A DNA stretch of 64,000 nt. It comes from Microlunatus parietis. Its GTDB lineage: Bacteria > Actinomycetota > Actinomycetes > Propionibacteriales > Propionibacteriaceae. The position numbers and the translations under genes are program-made. Numbering within the stretch: the stretch's first letter is position 1; the number at the start of each line of letters is the position of its first letter. The notes below the pieces were generated by a model that saw only the letters and a list, made by a program, of their open reading frames with translations, made no database searches and had not been told where the DNA came from. Shown here piece by piece: positions 1 to 8,475 of this stretch. The DNA lies in contig NZ_JACCBU010000001.1 of assembly GCF_013407955.1 (NCBI RefSeq), positions 5,952,001-6,016,000 of the forward strand, in the 5' to 3' direction.

Positions 1-109
1 CGCGTTACGTGGCGACTGCCGATTGCGGCGCCGGAGAAGCGTGAGCGAAGTGGTCCGCTGCTCCGGTCGGCGGGCGCGGGTCCGGTCCGTGGCCGCTGGT
101 GCGTTCCGT

Positions 110-158
110 GACGGTTGCTCCGGGCGACGACGGTTGCTCACTTCCGCGACGGCTGCTC
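110..158 (+). repeat. three iterated GACGGYTGCTC units, 19-nt period
   Basis: The 11-mer GACGGYTGCTC starts at 110, 129 and 148, exactly 19 nt apart; the third copy has C at the variable position. Spacing near two helical turns would put copies on one DNA face. It could be a regulator-binding array or a minor tandem duplication. Function is unknown. Confidence 0.5.
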
Positions 159-341
159 CAGTCCTCGACCGTGGAACCAGGCTCGGATGCGCACAATGGT
201 CGCGGAGGGAGGCCAGGGGGTCAGCCTGCCGACAGGTCAATATTGCAGCGACACGCCGCCCAAAACGCCTGCCGTTGTGCCTGGTCGGCGGGTGGGGTGG
301 TGGGGGCGTAACAGATCATTTACGTGGCCCACCCTTGCTAT

Positions 342-357
342 TTGCAATCGGTTGCAA
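342..357. promoter_or_regulatory. LacI-family-type operator
   Basis: The sequence is TTGCAA-TCGG-TTGCAA: perfect 6-bp inverted arms around a central CG, the usual layout of LacI/GalR operators. The same 16 bases, differing only in the last base, occur at 55186-55201 between nagB and an AGE epimerase gene. This suggests that one LacI-type repressor, not encoded in the window, controls both loci. Confidence 0.7.
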
Positions 358-419
358 TAGCGTGCTGGACGAGACCTGGCGAGGCTCGCGACAGGATTTC
401 AATCACCGAAATCTCTGTG

Positions 420-448
420 TTGACAGTCGAATCTCGCCGGGGGAAACT
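420..448 (+). promoter_or_regulatory. possible promoter of the sugar ABC operon
   Basis: A perfect TTGACA (420-425) is followed after 17 nt by GAAACT, a poor -10 match. It lies about 60 nt downstream of the LacI-type operator and 80 nt before the first gene. The -35 is good and the -10 is weak, so this is a tentative call. Confidence 0.3.
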
Positions 449-531
449 CGGGGCCACCACCCCGCGCGGCGAGCGGGTGGAACCCGGGGCAGCGATGCCA
501 GGGGTAGACGCTCAGGGAAGAGGGAGGTGGC

Positions 532-1584
532 ATGAGCTCGCAGAGGGCCGACGCCGCAATCGGCGCCGGAAACGAGCCGACCAACGCCGAGCTGCAAGCT
601 CGCGACACGGTCGACGCCGGCCGCGGCAAACCCAAGGGTCGGAAGGCGGGGACGCCGCCGGACCGGCAACTCTCCCTGTTCACCCGGTTCTGGCGCGACA
701 AGTCCTTGTTGCTGCTGGCGGTGCCGGGGGTTGTGCTGGTGGTGCTGTTCCATTACATCCCGTTGCTGGGCAATGTGATCGCGTTCAAGGACTACCAGCC
801 GTATCTGGGGATCTGGGAGGCCCCGTGGGTGGGCTTGGAGAACTTCGAGATCATCTTCAACGGTGATCCGTACTTTCTGAACGCGTTGAAGAACACGTTG
901 ATCATCTCGCTGGTCCAGATCGTGTTCGTGTTCCCGGTGCCGATTGCGTTGGCGTTGCTGTTGAACTCGTTGCTGGGCGAGAAGATCAAGCGGGTCGTGC
1001 AGTCGATCTTGTATCTGCCGCACTTCATGTCGTGGGTGATCGTGGTCGCGATCTTCCAGCACATGCTGGGCAATGCGGGTCTCTACAACACGTGGGCCCG
1101 GCAGAACGATTTCTTCACGATGAACATCATCGGTGAACCGAGCCTGTTCATTCCGTTGATCACCTCGCAGATCATCTGGAAGGACGCCGGGTGGGGCACG
1201 ATCATCTTCCTGGCGGCGATCTCGCGGGTCGATCTTGACTTGTACGAGGCGGTCGCGGTGGACGGCGGCGGGCGGTTACGGCAGTTGTGGCATGTCACGT
1301 TGCCGGCGATCCGTGGCGTGATCATCCTGTTGCTGATCTTGCGGCTCGGTGACGCGCTGACGGTCGGGTTCGAGCAGATCTTCCTGCAGCAGGGGCCGGT
1401 CGGGCTGGAGGCCTCCGAAGTCCTCGACACCTACGTCTACAACCGGGGCATCGTGGGCGGCAACTGGGGTGCGTCGGCCGCGGTCGGGTTGGTGAAGGGC
1501 CTGGTCGGCACAGCGTTGGTGCTGGGGGCGAACAAGGTGGCCCATATCTTCGGTGAACGCGGCGTCTACTCGACGAAGGACTGA
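532..1584 (+). CDS. sugar ABC transporter permease, LplB family
   Basis: Inner-membrane permease (350 aa) of a CUT1 carbohydrate importer. After a polar N-terminal arm of about 55 residues, the first membrane helix starts near residue 57, followed by five more hydrophobic segments. The EAA loop that contacts the ATPase (EAVAVDGGG) lies near residue 239. Size and sequence resemble LplB-type permeases, which act with LplA binding proteins on oligosaccharides. The ATG is preceded by a strong GGGAGGT at 522-528. It is first in an operon with a second permease (3 nt gap) and two Gfo/Idh oxidoreductases. No ATPase is present; CUT1 systems often share one MsiK-type ATPase. The substrate is unknown. 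Confidence 0.9.
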   Translation: MSSQRADAAIGAGNEPTNAELQARDTVDAGRGKPKGRKAGTPPDRQLSLFTRFWRDKSLLLLAVPGVVLVVLFHYIPLLGNVIAFKDYQPYLGIWEAPWVGLENFEIIFNGDPYFLNALKNTLIISLVQIVFVFPVPIALALLLNSLLGEKIKRVVQSILYLPHFMSWVIVVAIFQHMLGNAGLYNTWARQNDFFTMNIIGEPSLFIPLITSQIIWKDAGWGTIIFLAAISRVDLDLYEAVAVDGGGRLRQLWHVTLPAIRGVIILLLILRLGDALTVGFEQIFLQQGPVGLEASEVLDTYVYNRGIVGGNWGASAAVGLVKGLVGTALVLGANKVAHIFGERGVYSTKD

Positions 1585-1587
1585 ATC

Positions 1588-2544
1588 ATGGCTACGACAA
1601 CCACGTCCTCGCCGCGGAAGCGGCGCAAGCCGGTCACCATCCCGGGCATGTCGCAGAGCGACCGGCTGCGGGCGATCAACGGCGCGAAGCCGCCCAGCAT
1701 CCCGATCCGGATGCTGAAGGGGGTCGTGCTGCTGATCGCGTCGCTGTTGGTGATCATGCCGTTCGTCGCGGTGATCTCGACCAGCCTGGCCGACCAGGAG
1801 CAGATCAACGCCGCCGGCGGTTACGTGCTGTTCCCGACCAACCCGACGTTCGCCGCCTATGAGGCGATCTTTAGGGGCGGGGTGGTGACCCGGGCGACGA
1901 TCGTGTCGATCCTGATCACGGTGGTCGGCTCGGCGCTCTCGGTCACGGTGGTCACGATGCTCGCGTACGCCCTGTCGCGGCCCGGGACGTTCGCGCACCG
2001 GCCGATCCTGCTGATGGTGCTGTTCACCATGCTGTTCTCCGCCGGCATGATCCCGAACTATCTGCTGGTGAAGCAGCTGGGCCTGATCGATTCGTACTGG
2101 GCGTTGATCCTGCCCACGATGGTGTCGGGCTTCCAGGTGATCTTGATGCGCGGGTTCTTCCTTGAGGTGCCGAAGGAGATCATCGAGGCCGCGAGGATCG
2201 ACGGTGCCGGCGAGTTCCGGATCCTGACCACGATCATGGTCCCGCTGTCCAAGGCGGCGCTGGCGGTGATCGCGCTGTTCAACGCGGTGTCGTACTGGAA
2301 CGCGTTCTTCAACGCGGTGCTCTACATCAACTCGACCGAGAAATGGCCGCTGCAGCTGGTCCTGCGCACCTATGTGGTGGACAACTCCTCGATCGGGGTC
2401 GACCTGCCGGGCGACTACATCCCGCCGCAGCAGTCCCTGCAGATGGCGATCCTCGTGGTCAGCCTGGTCCCGATCTGCCTGGTCTACCCGTTCCTGCAGA
2501 AACACTTCGCCAAGGGCGTGATCATCGGAGCCGTCAAGGGCTGA
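1588..2544 (+). CDS. sugar ABC transporter permease, YtcP/AraQ-like
   Basis: Second membrane subunit (318 aa) of the CUT1 importer and partner of the preceding LplB-like permease. A basic N-terminal tail of about 45 residues precedes the first helix. The EAA motif (EAARIDGAGE) is near residue 200, and the C-terminus ends in the basic GVIIGAVKG tail typical of YtcP-type permeases. Three nucleotides separate it from the upstream gene, so the two are cotranscribed and probably form a heterodimer. A matching LplA-type binding protein is encoded at 8476-10107 on the other strand and may serve this transporter; that link is inference. Confidence 0.9.
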   Translation: MATTTTSSPRKRRKPVTIPGMSQSDRLRAINGAKPPSIPIRMLKGVVLLIASLLVIMPFVAVISTSLADQEQINAAGGYVLFPTNPTFAAYEAIFRGGVVTRATIVSILITVVGSALSVTVVTMLAYALSRPGTFAHRPILLMVLFTMLFSAGMIPNYLLVKQLGLIDSYWALILPTMVSGFQVILMRGFFLEVPKEIIEAARIDGAGEFRILTTIMVPLSKAALAVIALFNAVSYWNAFFNAVLYINSTEKWPLQLVLRTYVVDNSSIGVDLPGDYIPPQQSLQMAILVVSLVPICLVYPFLQKHFAKGVIIGAVKG

Positions 2545-2574
2545 TCAGTCCGCAATGCAAAGGGGAGAACCTTC

Positions 2575-3612
2575 TTGTCCGAACAGGTAAGAGTCGGCAT
2601 CATCGGCCTCGGCCGAAGCGGTTGGAACATCCACGCCGCCGGCCTCCGGGACCTGACCGACCAGTTCCGGGTAGTCGCCGTCGCCGACCCGCTCCCGGAG
2701 CGCCAGCAGGAGGCGGCGAACGACTTCGGGGCGACCACGTACGCCGAGCCGGAGCAGTTGATCGCCGACGAGCAGGTCGAGCTCGTCGTCGTGGCCACGC
2801 CGTCGTTCACCCACGTGCCGCTCGCCCTGGCCGCGCTCGGGGCGGGCAAGCATGTGGTGATCGAGAAGCCGATGGCGCAGTCGGTCGAAGAGGTCGACCA
2901 GCTCACCGCCGCGGCCGAGCAGGCCGGCCGGATGGTCACCTGCTTCCAGAACAACCGGTTCGAGCCCTCGTTCCTCAAGATCAGGGAGATCATCGACTCC
3001 GGCCGGATCGGCGAGGTGGTGTTGGTACGCCGGGCGATCCACCGGTTCGCCCGCCGGGCCGACTGGCAGACCCTGCGTGCGAAGGGCGGCGGCGAGCTGC
3101 CGAACACCGTGTCGCACTTCCTTGATCAACTTCTGCTGCTGGTCGGGGACAGCCCGGTGTCGGTGTTCGCGGACCTGCGCCGGACCGTGTCGGCCGGCGA
3201 CGCCGAGGACCACGTCAAGCTGGTGCTGCGGCCGGAGAAGGGCCCGCTGGTCGAGGTCGAGTCCAGCGCCGCGATCGCGTACCCGCAGGACCACTGGCTG
3301 ATCGCCGGGACGGCGGGAGGCATCACCGGCTCGATGTCGGAACTCAAGGTCCGCTGGTTCGACCCGGCCGCGCTGCCCGAACTCGAGGCGGACCCGGACA
3401 CCCCCGAAGGCCGCAAGTACGGCTACACCGAGACGATCGACTGGCAGGAGGAGACGATCGAGGTGCCGCCGCCGGCGCAGCGTACCCAGAACTACTACCG
3501 GACGATTTACGCCACCTTGCGGGAGGGTGCCGACCTGTTCGTCACGCCCGCCAGCGTGCGCCGCCAGATCGGCGTGATCGCCGAGGCCCGCAATCAGACC
3601 GGCTTCCTCTGA
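2575..3612 (+). CDS. Gfo/Idh/MocA family oxidoreductase
   Basis: NAD(P)-dependent sugar or cyclitol dehydrogenase-type protein (345 aa). The Rossmann glycine motif GIIGLGRSG occupies residues 8-16 and the family hallmark EKP starts at residue 97; the rest is the mixed beta-sheet substrate domain. The start is a TTG at 2575, chosen because AGGGGAG lies 8 nt upstream (2561-2567) and the motif follows at once. It sits 30 nt after the permease gene, which suggests it oxidises the imported sugar. The substrate cannot be told from sequence. Confidence 0.88.
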   Translation: MSEQVRVGIIGLGRSGWNIHAAGLRDLTDQFRVVAVADPLPERQQEAANDFGATTYAEPEQLIADEQVELVVVATPSFTHVPLALAALGAGKHVVIEKPMAQSVEEVDQLTAAAEQAGRMVTCFQNNRFEPSFLKIREIIDSGRIGEVVLVRRAIHRFARRADWQTLRAKGGGELPNTVSHFLDQLLLLVGDSPVSVFADLRRTVSAGDAEDHVKLVLRPEKGPLVEVESSAAIAYPQDHWLIAGTAGGITGSMSELKVRWFDPAALPELEADPDTPEGRKYGYTETIDWQEETIEVPPPAQRTQNYYRTIYATLREGADLFVTPASVRRQIGVIAEARNQTGFL

Positions 3613-3650
3613 CCTCCAGCCAACCCACCTCACAGCGAATTAGGACGACC

Positions 3651-4499
3651 GTGAAACGCATCGGCTTCATCGGAACCGAGAACTCCCACACCGACCACTT
3701 CATCCGCCTGCTCAACGCCGAGGAGCGGCACCCCGGCTACCGCGCCGTTGCCCTCGTCGGCGGCGCGTCGGAACGCAACAACGCGCTCGCCGAGGCCGGC
3801 GACATCTCGATCATCGTCGACAACCCGGAGGACCTGATCGGCCAGGTCGACGCCGCGGTGATCTGCACCCGCGACGGGGCCCGGCACCGGGAGCAGGCCG
3901 AGCCGCTGCTCAAGGCCGGCCTGCCGGTCCTGATGGACAAGCCGTTCGCGACCACGACGGCCGACGCCGAGGCAGTCATCGCCGCGGCGCAGGCGAGCGA
4001 GACCCCGCTGGACTCCTCGTCGGCGCTGCGCTTCGTGCCGGAGATCGCCGAGTTCGCCGCCGCCGCACCCCAGCTCAAGGAACTGCGCCGGCTCACCGTC
4101 TCCGGCCCGGCCGACCCGGACAGCGAATACTCCGGGCTGTTCTTCTACGGCATCCACCACGTCGAGGCCGCCCTCGAGATCCTCGGCAATCCGGTGATCG
4201 GGGTGGACCAGGCCGTCGACGTGACCCGGCGCGGCGACACCGTCACGGCCCGGACCTTGATCGGCGACGTCGAGGTCGAGTTCGTCTTCGTCGTGCCGGG
4301 CGCCGACTACCGGATCCCGTTCCACGCCCAGTTGATCGGCACCGGCGCGATCGTCGCCAAGGAGCTGACCCTCGGCAAGGACTACAACGCGCCGCTGCTG
4401 GCGAAGTTCGTCGACGTCTGGGAGAGCCGTACGCCCATCGACGTCGAGCGCCTGCTCAGCCCGGTCAACCTCCTGGCCACCATCAGCAACGCTCTCTGA
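3651..4499 (+). CDS. Gfo/Idh-like oxidoreductase, short form
   Basis: A 282-aa protein with an N-terminal Rossmann fold. The glycine loop is altered (GFIGTENSH instead of GxGxxG), and a DKPF motif stands where EKP is usual. The C-terminal domain is shorter than in typical 330-380 aa members. It starts at GTG and is last in the operon, 38 nt after another Gfo/Idh gene and just before a strong hairpin. Such atypical members may use a bound cofactor or act on a different intermediate of the same pathway. The altered dinucleotide loop makes cofactor use uncertain. Confidence 0.8.
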   Translation: MKRIGFIGTENSHTDHFIRLLNAEERHPGYRAVALVGGASERNNALAEAGDISIIVDNPEDLIGQVDAAVICTRDGARHREQAEPLLKAGLPVLMDKPFATTTADAEAVIAAAQASETPLDSSSALRFVPEIAEFAAAAPQLKELRRLTVSGPADPDSEYSGLFFYGIHHVEAALEILGNPVIGVDQAVDVTRRGDTVTARTLIGDVEVEFVFVVPGADYRIPFHAQLIGTGAIVAKELTLGKDYNAPLLAKFVDVWESRTPIDVERLLSPVNLLATISNAL

Positions 4500-4511
4500 C
4501 CCGACGCCGTC

Positions 4512-4551
4512 CTGCCGTTCCCCACGGGCCCGTGCTCGTGGGGAACGGCAG
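4512..4551 (+). terminator. hairpin terminator of the ABC/Gfo operon
   Basis: A perfect 14-bp stem (CTGCCGTTCCCCAC and its complement) encloses a 12-nt loop and begins 12 nt after the stop codon at 4499. No T-run follows, as is common for actinobacterial hairpin terminators. Confidence 0.8.
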
Positions 4552-4608
4552 TTCGCGTTCCACAGCAACGTCGCGCGAGACGAGTCCGGTCGCTTCGTGA
4601 TCCGTGTG

Positions 4609-4638
4609 TTGACAGTCACACCGAGTGTCATCAAGAAT
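4609..4638 (+). promoter_or_regulatory. candidate sigma70-type promoter
   Basis: TTGACA (4609-4614), an 18-nt spacer and AAGAAT (4633-4638, four of six consensus bases). TGACA and TGTCA arms overlap the -35 and could be a small operator. It lies about 60 nt upstream of the small gene at 4700. Confidence 0.4.
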
Positions 4639-4699
4639 CGGTAACGACCGAGAGCAGCAGGGAGGGGCCCTGTGCGGGTGAGGACTGTTCGAGGTGGTT

Positions 4700-4939
4700 A
4701 TGAACGACGATCTGGGACGACTGTCGGTGCGCGAGTTGATCATTCGACTCGCGGACACGGAGGACACGATTCGGCGGGCAGCAATCTGCGGCGACGGACA
4801 TGACTCCGAACGACAACCGATCAACGGCTCGCTGATCGAGCTGGCGCGGACCGAGCAACGGATCATCCGCGAATTGCGACAACGGGAGCACACCGTCGAT
4901 CGGCACGCCTGGCGTCGCGAGCAGCCGCTCGCGGGCTGA
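4700..4939 (+). CDS. small hypothetical protein
   Basis: A 79-aa, charged, mostly helical protein with no signal peptide, membrane segment or recognised domain. The ATG at 4700 is supported by GAGGTGG 4-10 nt upstream and by a plausible promoter at 4609-4638. The residue pattern (RELIIRLADTEDTIRR) suggests an amphipathic helix or coiled coil. An overlapping frame on the other strand is less likely because it lacks a ribosome-binding site. Expression is unproven. Confidence 0.5.
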   Translation: MNDDLGRLSVRELIIRLADTEDTIRRAAICGDGHDSERQPINGSLIELARTEQRIIRELRQREHTVDRHAWRREQPLAG

Positions 4940-4945
4940 CCGGCT

Positions 4946-6517
4946 TCAGCGGCGCAGCACCCGTCCCGGACAGGCGGGCGTCTGACGACCGTCGGCGATC
5001 ACTGCGGTTCCATTGACGAGTACGTGCCGGACGCCGTCCGGCCGCTGAGCGGGGTCCAGGAACGTCGCGCGGTCGATCACGGTGGACGGGTCGAACACGA
5101 CGACGTCCGCGGCCAGGCCCGGCCGGAGCCGACCGCGGTCGGTGAGTCCGATGCGGTCCGCGGCGTCGCCGGTCATCCGCCGGATCGCCGCGGCGAGTTC
5201 GAGGACACCAAGATCACGGACGTAGCGGCCGAGGATCCGAGCGTGCGCTCCGTAGGCGCGCGGGTGCGGCCGTCGATCGATCAGGTACGGCAGCGCGGAG
5301 CCGTCGGATCCGATCAGGGCGTACGGCTGCCGCAGGAAGGTCAGCATGTCGGCCTCGGTCCGGTACCGCAGCACGACCTGCACCCGGTTGCCGCCGGCTC
5401 GGCACAGGTCCAGCACCAGGTCCGGCTCGGAACGGTCCAGCTCGGCGGCGGCCTCCGCGACGGTCAGCCCTTCCCGGGCGCCGCACAGCCCGTCGGTCCG
5501 GGACAGGATCACCCGGTCCCACAGCCACGGCACTCCGCGTCCCCAACCGCGGGCCAGGTCGGCGGCCGCACGGCGCCGGATCTCCGGCTCGGCCAGCCGC
5601 GCCGCCATCGTCGCGACGCCGCCCGCCTGCACCCAGGCCGGCAGATATTGGGTCAGGGCCGAGGCCGACGCGTCGTACGGATAGACGTCGTAGGCCAGGT
5701 CGACCCCGGCGCCGCGGAGCCGATCGAAGACCTCGACCAGCTCCGCGGCCTCGCCCCAACGCTCGGGGTGGTTGATCGCCAGGTGTGAGTACTGCACCCG
5801 GACCCCGGTGGTCCGGCCGAGCAGCGCGGCCTCCTCGATCGACTCGACGCCCTCGTGCCGGGCGTGGCTCGCATAGAGGGCGCCGGCCCGGGCCAGGATC
5901 CGGCAGAGCTCGATCAGCTCGGTCGTCTCGGCGAAGCCGGAGGGGACGTACGTCAGCCCGGTGGACAACCCGAAGGCGCCCTGGTCGAGCAACTCCGCCA
6001 ACAACCGCTGCTGGGTCCGGACCTGGTCGGCGTCGACCCGCTCGGCCATCCCGGCGGCGGCGATCCGGAGCGGCCCGTGGCCGACCAGCGGCGCGACGTT
6101 GATCGCGACGCCGCGCTCGGCGAACGCGGCCGCGTAGCCGTCCAGGTCGGTCCAGCCCGGGTCGATCGGGTCGTCGCCGAGGCCGGCCAGCAGCTCGAGT
6201 TGATCATGGCGGCGCGCGGGTGTCAGCGGGTACGGGGAGAAGCCGCAGTTGCCGGTCACCTCGGTGGTGACGCCCTGGTGGACCTTGCTCTCGGCGCGGC
6301 CGTCCAGCAGCATGCTGACGTCGGAGTGGGTGTGGACGTCGATGAAGCCGGGGGCGACGACCTGTCCGGCGGCGTCGATCACCCGGGCCGCGGCGACCGG
6401 GGTGCCCGGTGCGAGCAGGGCCTCGATCCGGTCGTCCTTGATCAGGACGTCCAGCGCCCGGGCCGGGTCGCCGGTGCCGTCGATCACCGTACCGCCGGTG
6501 ATCAGGAGGTCGGTCAT
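4946..6517 (-). CDS. D-aminoacylase (N-acyl-D-amino-acid deacylase family)
   Basis: Amidohydrolase-fold metalloenzyme (523 aa) expected to remove acyl groups from N-acyl-D-amino acids or related compounds. Visible motifs are the N-terminal metal pair in HTHSD, the metal-binding Cys of GNCG, the following SHARHE and SHLAINH histidines, and the late Asp in GSDG. The length is normal for the family (480-530 aa). The start is the ATG at 6517, 2 nt after the stop of the upstream acyltransferase, although the frame stays open further upstream. It is last in a five-gene operon with a binding protein and a ceramidase-like hydrolase. A paralogue lies at 25748-27298. The true substrate is unknown. Confidence 0.88.
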   Translation of the reverse strand: MTDLLITGGTVIDGTGDPARALDVLIKDDRIEALLAPGTPVAAARVIDAAGQVVAPGFIDVHTHSDVSMLLDGRAESKVHQGVTTEVTGNCGFSPYPLTPARRHDQLELLAGLGDDPIDPGWTDLDGYAAAFAERGVAINVAPLVGHGPLRIAAAGMAERVDADQVRTQQRLLAELLDQGAFGLSTGLTYVPSGFAETTELIELCRILARAGALYASHARHEGVESIEEAALLGRTTGVRVQYSHLAINHPERWGEAAELVEVFDRLRGAGVDLAYDVYPYDASASALTQYLPAWVQAGGVATMAARLAEPEIRRRAAADLARGWGRGVPWLWDRVILSRTDGLCGAREGLTVAEAAAELDRSEPDLVLDLCRAGGNRVQVVLRYRTEADMLTFLRQPYALIGSDGSALPYLIDRRPHPRAYGAHARILGRYVRDLGVLELAAAIRRMTGDAADRIGLTDRGRLRPGLAADVVVFDPSTVIDRATFLDPAQRPDGVRHVLVNGTAVIADGRQTPACPGRVLRR

Positions 6518-6519
6518 GA

Positions 6520-7146
6520 TCAACTCGCCGGGCGGCGGTCGGCGATCCGGCGGGCCGGGACGCCGGCGTAGATCCCGTACGGCTCGGTGTCGCGGGTGAG
6601 CACCCCGTTGGCGCCGAGGATGCAGCCGGTCGCGATCGTGACGCCCTGCACCACGGTGGCGTTGGCGCCGAGCCAGACGTCGTCGGCGATGGTGATCGGC
6701 GCGGACGTCGACGGTGCCAGCGCCATCGGTACGTCGTGCCGGGCCGGGTCGTGCTGGACCGAGGTGATCACGACATGCGCGGCAACGTTGCAATAGGCGC
6801 CGAGCCGCACCCCGCCGCCGCCGTAGACCGCGCAGCCGGCGGCGAAGTGGCTCTTCCGGCCGACGCTGATCAACCCGCCCGGGCCACCGACCGACAGGTA
6901 GCCGCCGGGGTAGAAGTCGACCTCGGCGGCGAGTTCCAGTCGCCCGCTGCCCTGCAGGAAACAGTTCGGGTAGAACGAGCTGTCCGGCCCGATGATCACC
7001 TCGGTCGAGCCCTGGCTGGAGAAGCCGCGGCCGAGCCGGACCCGGTCGCCGACCCGGAACAGCTCGGGATGCTCGATCCACACGTCCGGTTCGATCACCA
7101 CGCCGGTGCCGCATTCGGCGAACCGGTCCTGCAGCCGTTCGGTCAC
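6520..7146 (-). CDS. hexapeptide-repeat (LbH) acyltransferase
   Basis: A 208-aa left-handed beta-helix protein with the repeating [LIV]-G-x-x-x-x pattern over most of its length. It resembles maltose/galactoside O-acetyltransferases and antibiotic acetyltransferases, with the usual C-terminal GVPARRIADR ending. A candidate catalytic His lies in the TSVQHD segment. The start is GTG at 7146, chosen because its GTGA overlaps the upstream stop and GGGAGGG precedes it; an upstream ATG would extend into the neighbouring gene. It lies in one operon with a D-aminoacylase, so acylation and deacylation functions are paired, but the acceptor is unknown. Confidence 0.82.
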   Translation of the reverse strand: MTERLQDRFAECGTGVVIEPDVWIEHPELFRVGDRVRLGRGFSSQGSTEVIIGPDSSFYPNCFLQGSGRLELAAEVDFYPGGYLSVGGPGGLISVGRKSHFAAGCAVYGGGGVRLGAYCNVAAHVVITSVQHDPARHDVPMALAPSTSAPITIADDVWLGANATVVQGVTIATGCILGANGVLTRDTEPYGIYAGVPARRIADRRPAS

Positions 7147-8474
7147 GGGCCCTCCCATTCCTTCAGTACGGTCTCGACGAGATCCTCGCCGGTGCCCGGC
7201 CTGGTCCACGAGGTCGGGCTGCGCCACGTCTCGTACCCGCCCTGCTCGAAGGCCCGCCGGGTCGGCAGGTAGCCGAGATGATCATCGGCCAGCCCGATGA
7301 TCGCGGTCAGCCGGTGCGGCGAGTGTTCCTTGAGCCGCAGGCCGTGCTCGACGAACACCTCGCCCGGCAGCGCCACCAGGCCGAGGTCGCCGATGGTGAT
7401 CAAGCCGATCGCCGTCGGCCGCTCGGGCGGCATCGCGTCGAGTTCGAGCAGGTTGCGGGCGAATCGCTCCGCGACCGGTGCGGGCACCGGATTCCCTTGC
7501 GCATAACTGAACCACGCTTCCGTGCTGGGATCGCCGATGATCTTGGCGGCCAGCTCCCGGTCGTCGTCAGTGACGGGGTAGCGGTGGGCTCGGAACGGCA
7601 GTCTCCTCGCGTCCACGGTGATCGCGGACGACCGTTCGGCGAGGGCGGTGGCGGCGAGGGCCGCGCCGGCGACGGCTCGGGCGACCAGGATCGCTCGCCG
7701 GGTACCGGTGATCGGGACCCGGCGGCGCGGGTCGACGTTGTTGATGTCGCCGGACGCCCCGTTGCACAGCACCGCGATCACGTCGCTGCCGAGCTGGGCT
7801 CGGACCGCCTCGGCGAACCGGCCGTAGTAATCGGAGCTGATCATGGTCTGGTCGTCGATGCCGACGTAGTGCAGGGAGAGGTTCGCCCAGAGCGCGATCG
7901 GCCGGCCGTCGCCGTCCTCGGCCAGCAGCGCGGTCACGGTCGGGTCCGTCGGCCCGGCCGGCCGCGGCTCACCGGACCGATTGCCGAAGTGGGTGATCAC
8001 GAACCCGTCGTCGGTCAGGTAGCGGCGGTTGAAGCAGATCCCGTCCACGGTGGCCGTGCCGACCGCGATCGTCGCCGGCCGCAGCCTGGCGCAGGCCAGG
8101 ATCGCGGACTCGGCGATCCGTCCGGGCAGGTCCTCCAGATAGTGCGGGTCGACGGCGGCGCCGGCCCCGGTCCGGATCGTCGCCGGCCCGGTGTGCGTGT
8201 GGGTGCAGGAGATCACGATCCGCTCGGCCGGGACGCCGGCCCGTCCGGCGATGATCGACTTCGCCAGGTCGGTCAGCGTCGCCGGCAGGTAGAGCAGATC
8301 GCAGGTGATCAACACTACGGGCGGTCCGTCGGCCTGGACGGCGATCGCCTTGGCCAGCAACGGGCTCTCGACGCCGGTGGCCGGGCGGGTCTCGAACAGC
8401 CCGGCCAGCTCGGCGCCGAGCGGCGGGGTGAGGTCGGTTTCGGCCGCCCCGACGCGGAGCTGGGGTTCGGTCAC
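7143..8474 (-). CDS. neutral/alkaline ceramidase N-terminal-domain-like hydrolase
   Basis: A 443-aa protein resembling the N-terminal domain of neutral ceramidases. It has a THTHTGP zinc-binding stretch near residue 112, the early DLTPPLG segment, and a region like the family's HYVG-type histidine (SLHYVG). It lacks the C-terminal domain of true ceramidases (about 650-700 aa) and any signal peptide, so it probably acts in the cytoplasm on another amide or glycan. It starts at GTG 1 nt after the binding-protein stop and overlaps the acyltransferase by 4 nt. Many actinobacterial sugar clusters carry this half-length form, whose activity is not established. Confidence 0.78.
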   Translation of the reverse strand: MTEPQLRVGAAETDLTPPLGAELAGLFETRPATGVESPLLAKAIAVQADGPPVVLITCDLLYLPATLTDLAKSIIAGRAGVPAERIVISCTHTHTGPATIRTGAGAAVDPHYLEDLPGRIAESAILACARLRPATIAVGTATVDGICFNRRYLTDDGFVITHFGNRSGEPRPAGPTDPTVTALLAEDGDGRPIALWANLSLHYVGIDDQTMISSDYYGRFAEAVRAQLGSDVIAVLCNGASGDINNVDPRRRVPITGTRRAILVARAVAGAALAATALAERSSAITVDARRLPFRAHRYPVTDDDRELAAKIIGDPSTEAWFSYAQGNPVPAPVAERFARNLLELDAMPPERPTAIGLITIGDLGLVALPGEVFVEHGLRLKEHSPHRLTAIIGLADDHLGYLPTRRAFEQGGYETWRSPTSWTRPGTGEDLVETVLKEWEGP

Positions 8475-8475
8475 G

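Larger units (their letters stand above)
1..531. other. upstream region without a supported gene
   Basis: No convincing coding region is seen; the reading frames here are arginine/serine-rich translations typical of non-coding high-GC DNA. The stretch holds a three-copy 19-nt-spaced repeat, a LacI-type operator and a possible promoter, listed separately. It forms the leader of the ABC transporter operon that starts at 532. A substrate-binding protein gene for that transporter could lie just outside the window. Confidence 0.6.

Noticed and set aside
4946..7114. A single 722-codon frame that could be read as one large fusion protein
   Set aside because: The first 199 codons overlap the acyltransferase in another frame and are Arg/Pro-rich; the D-aminoacylase homology and a TGATCATG stop-start junction set the start at 6517.
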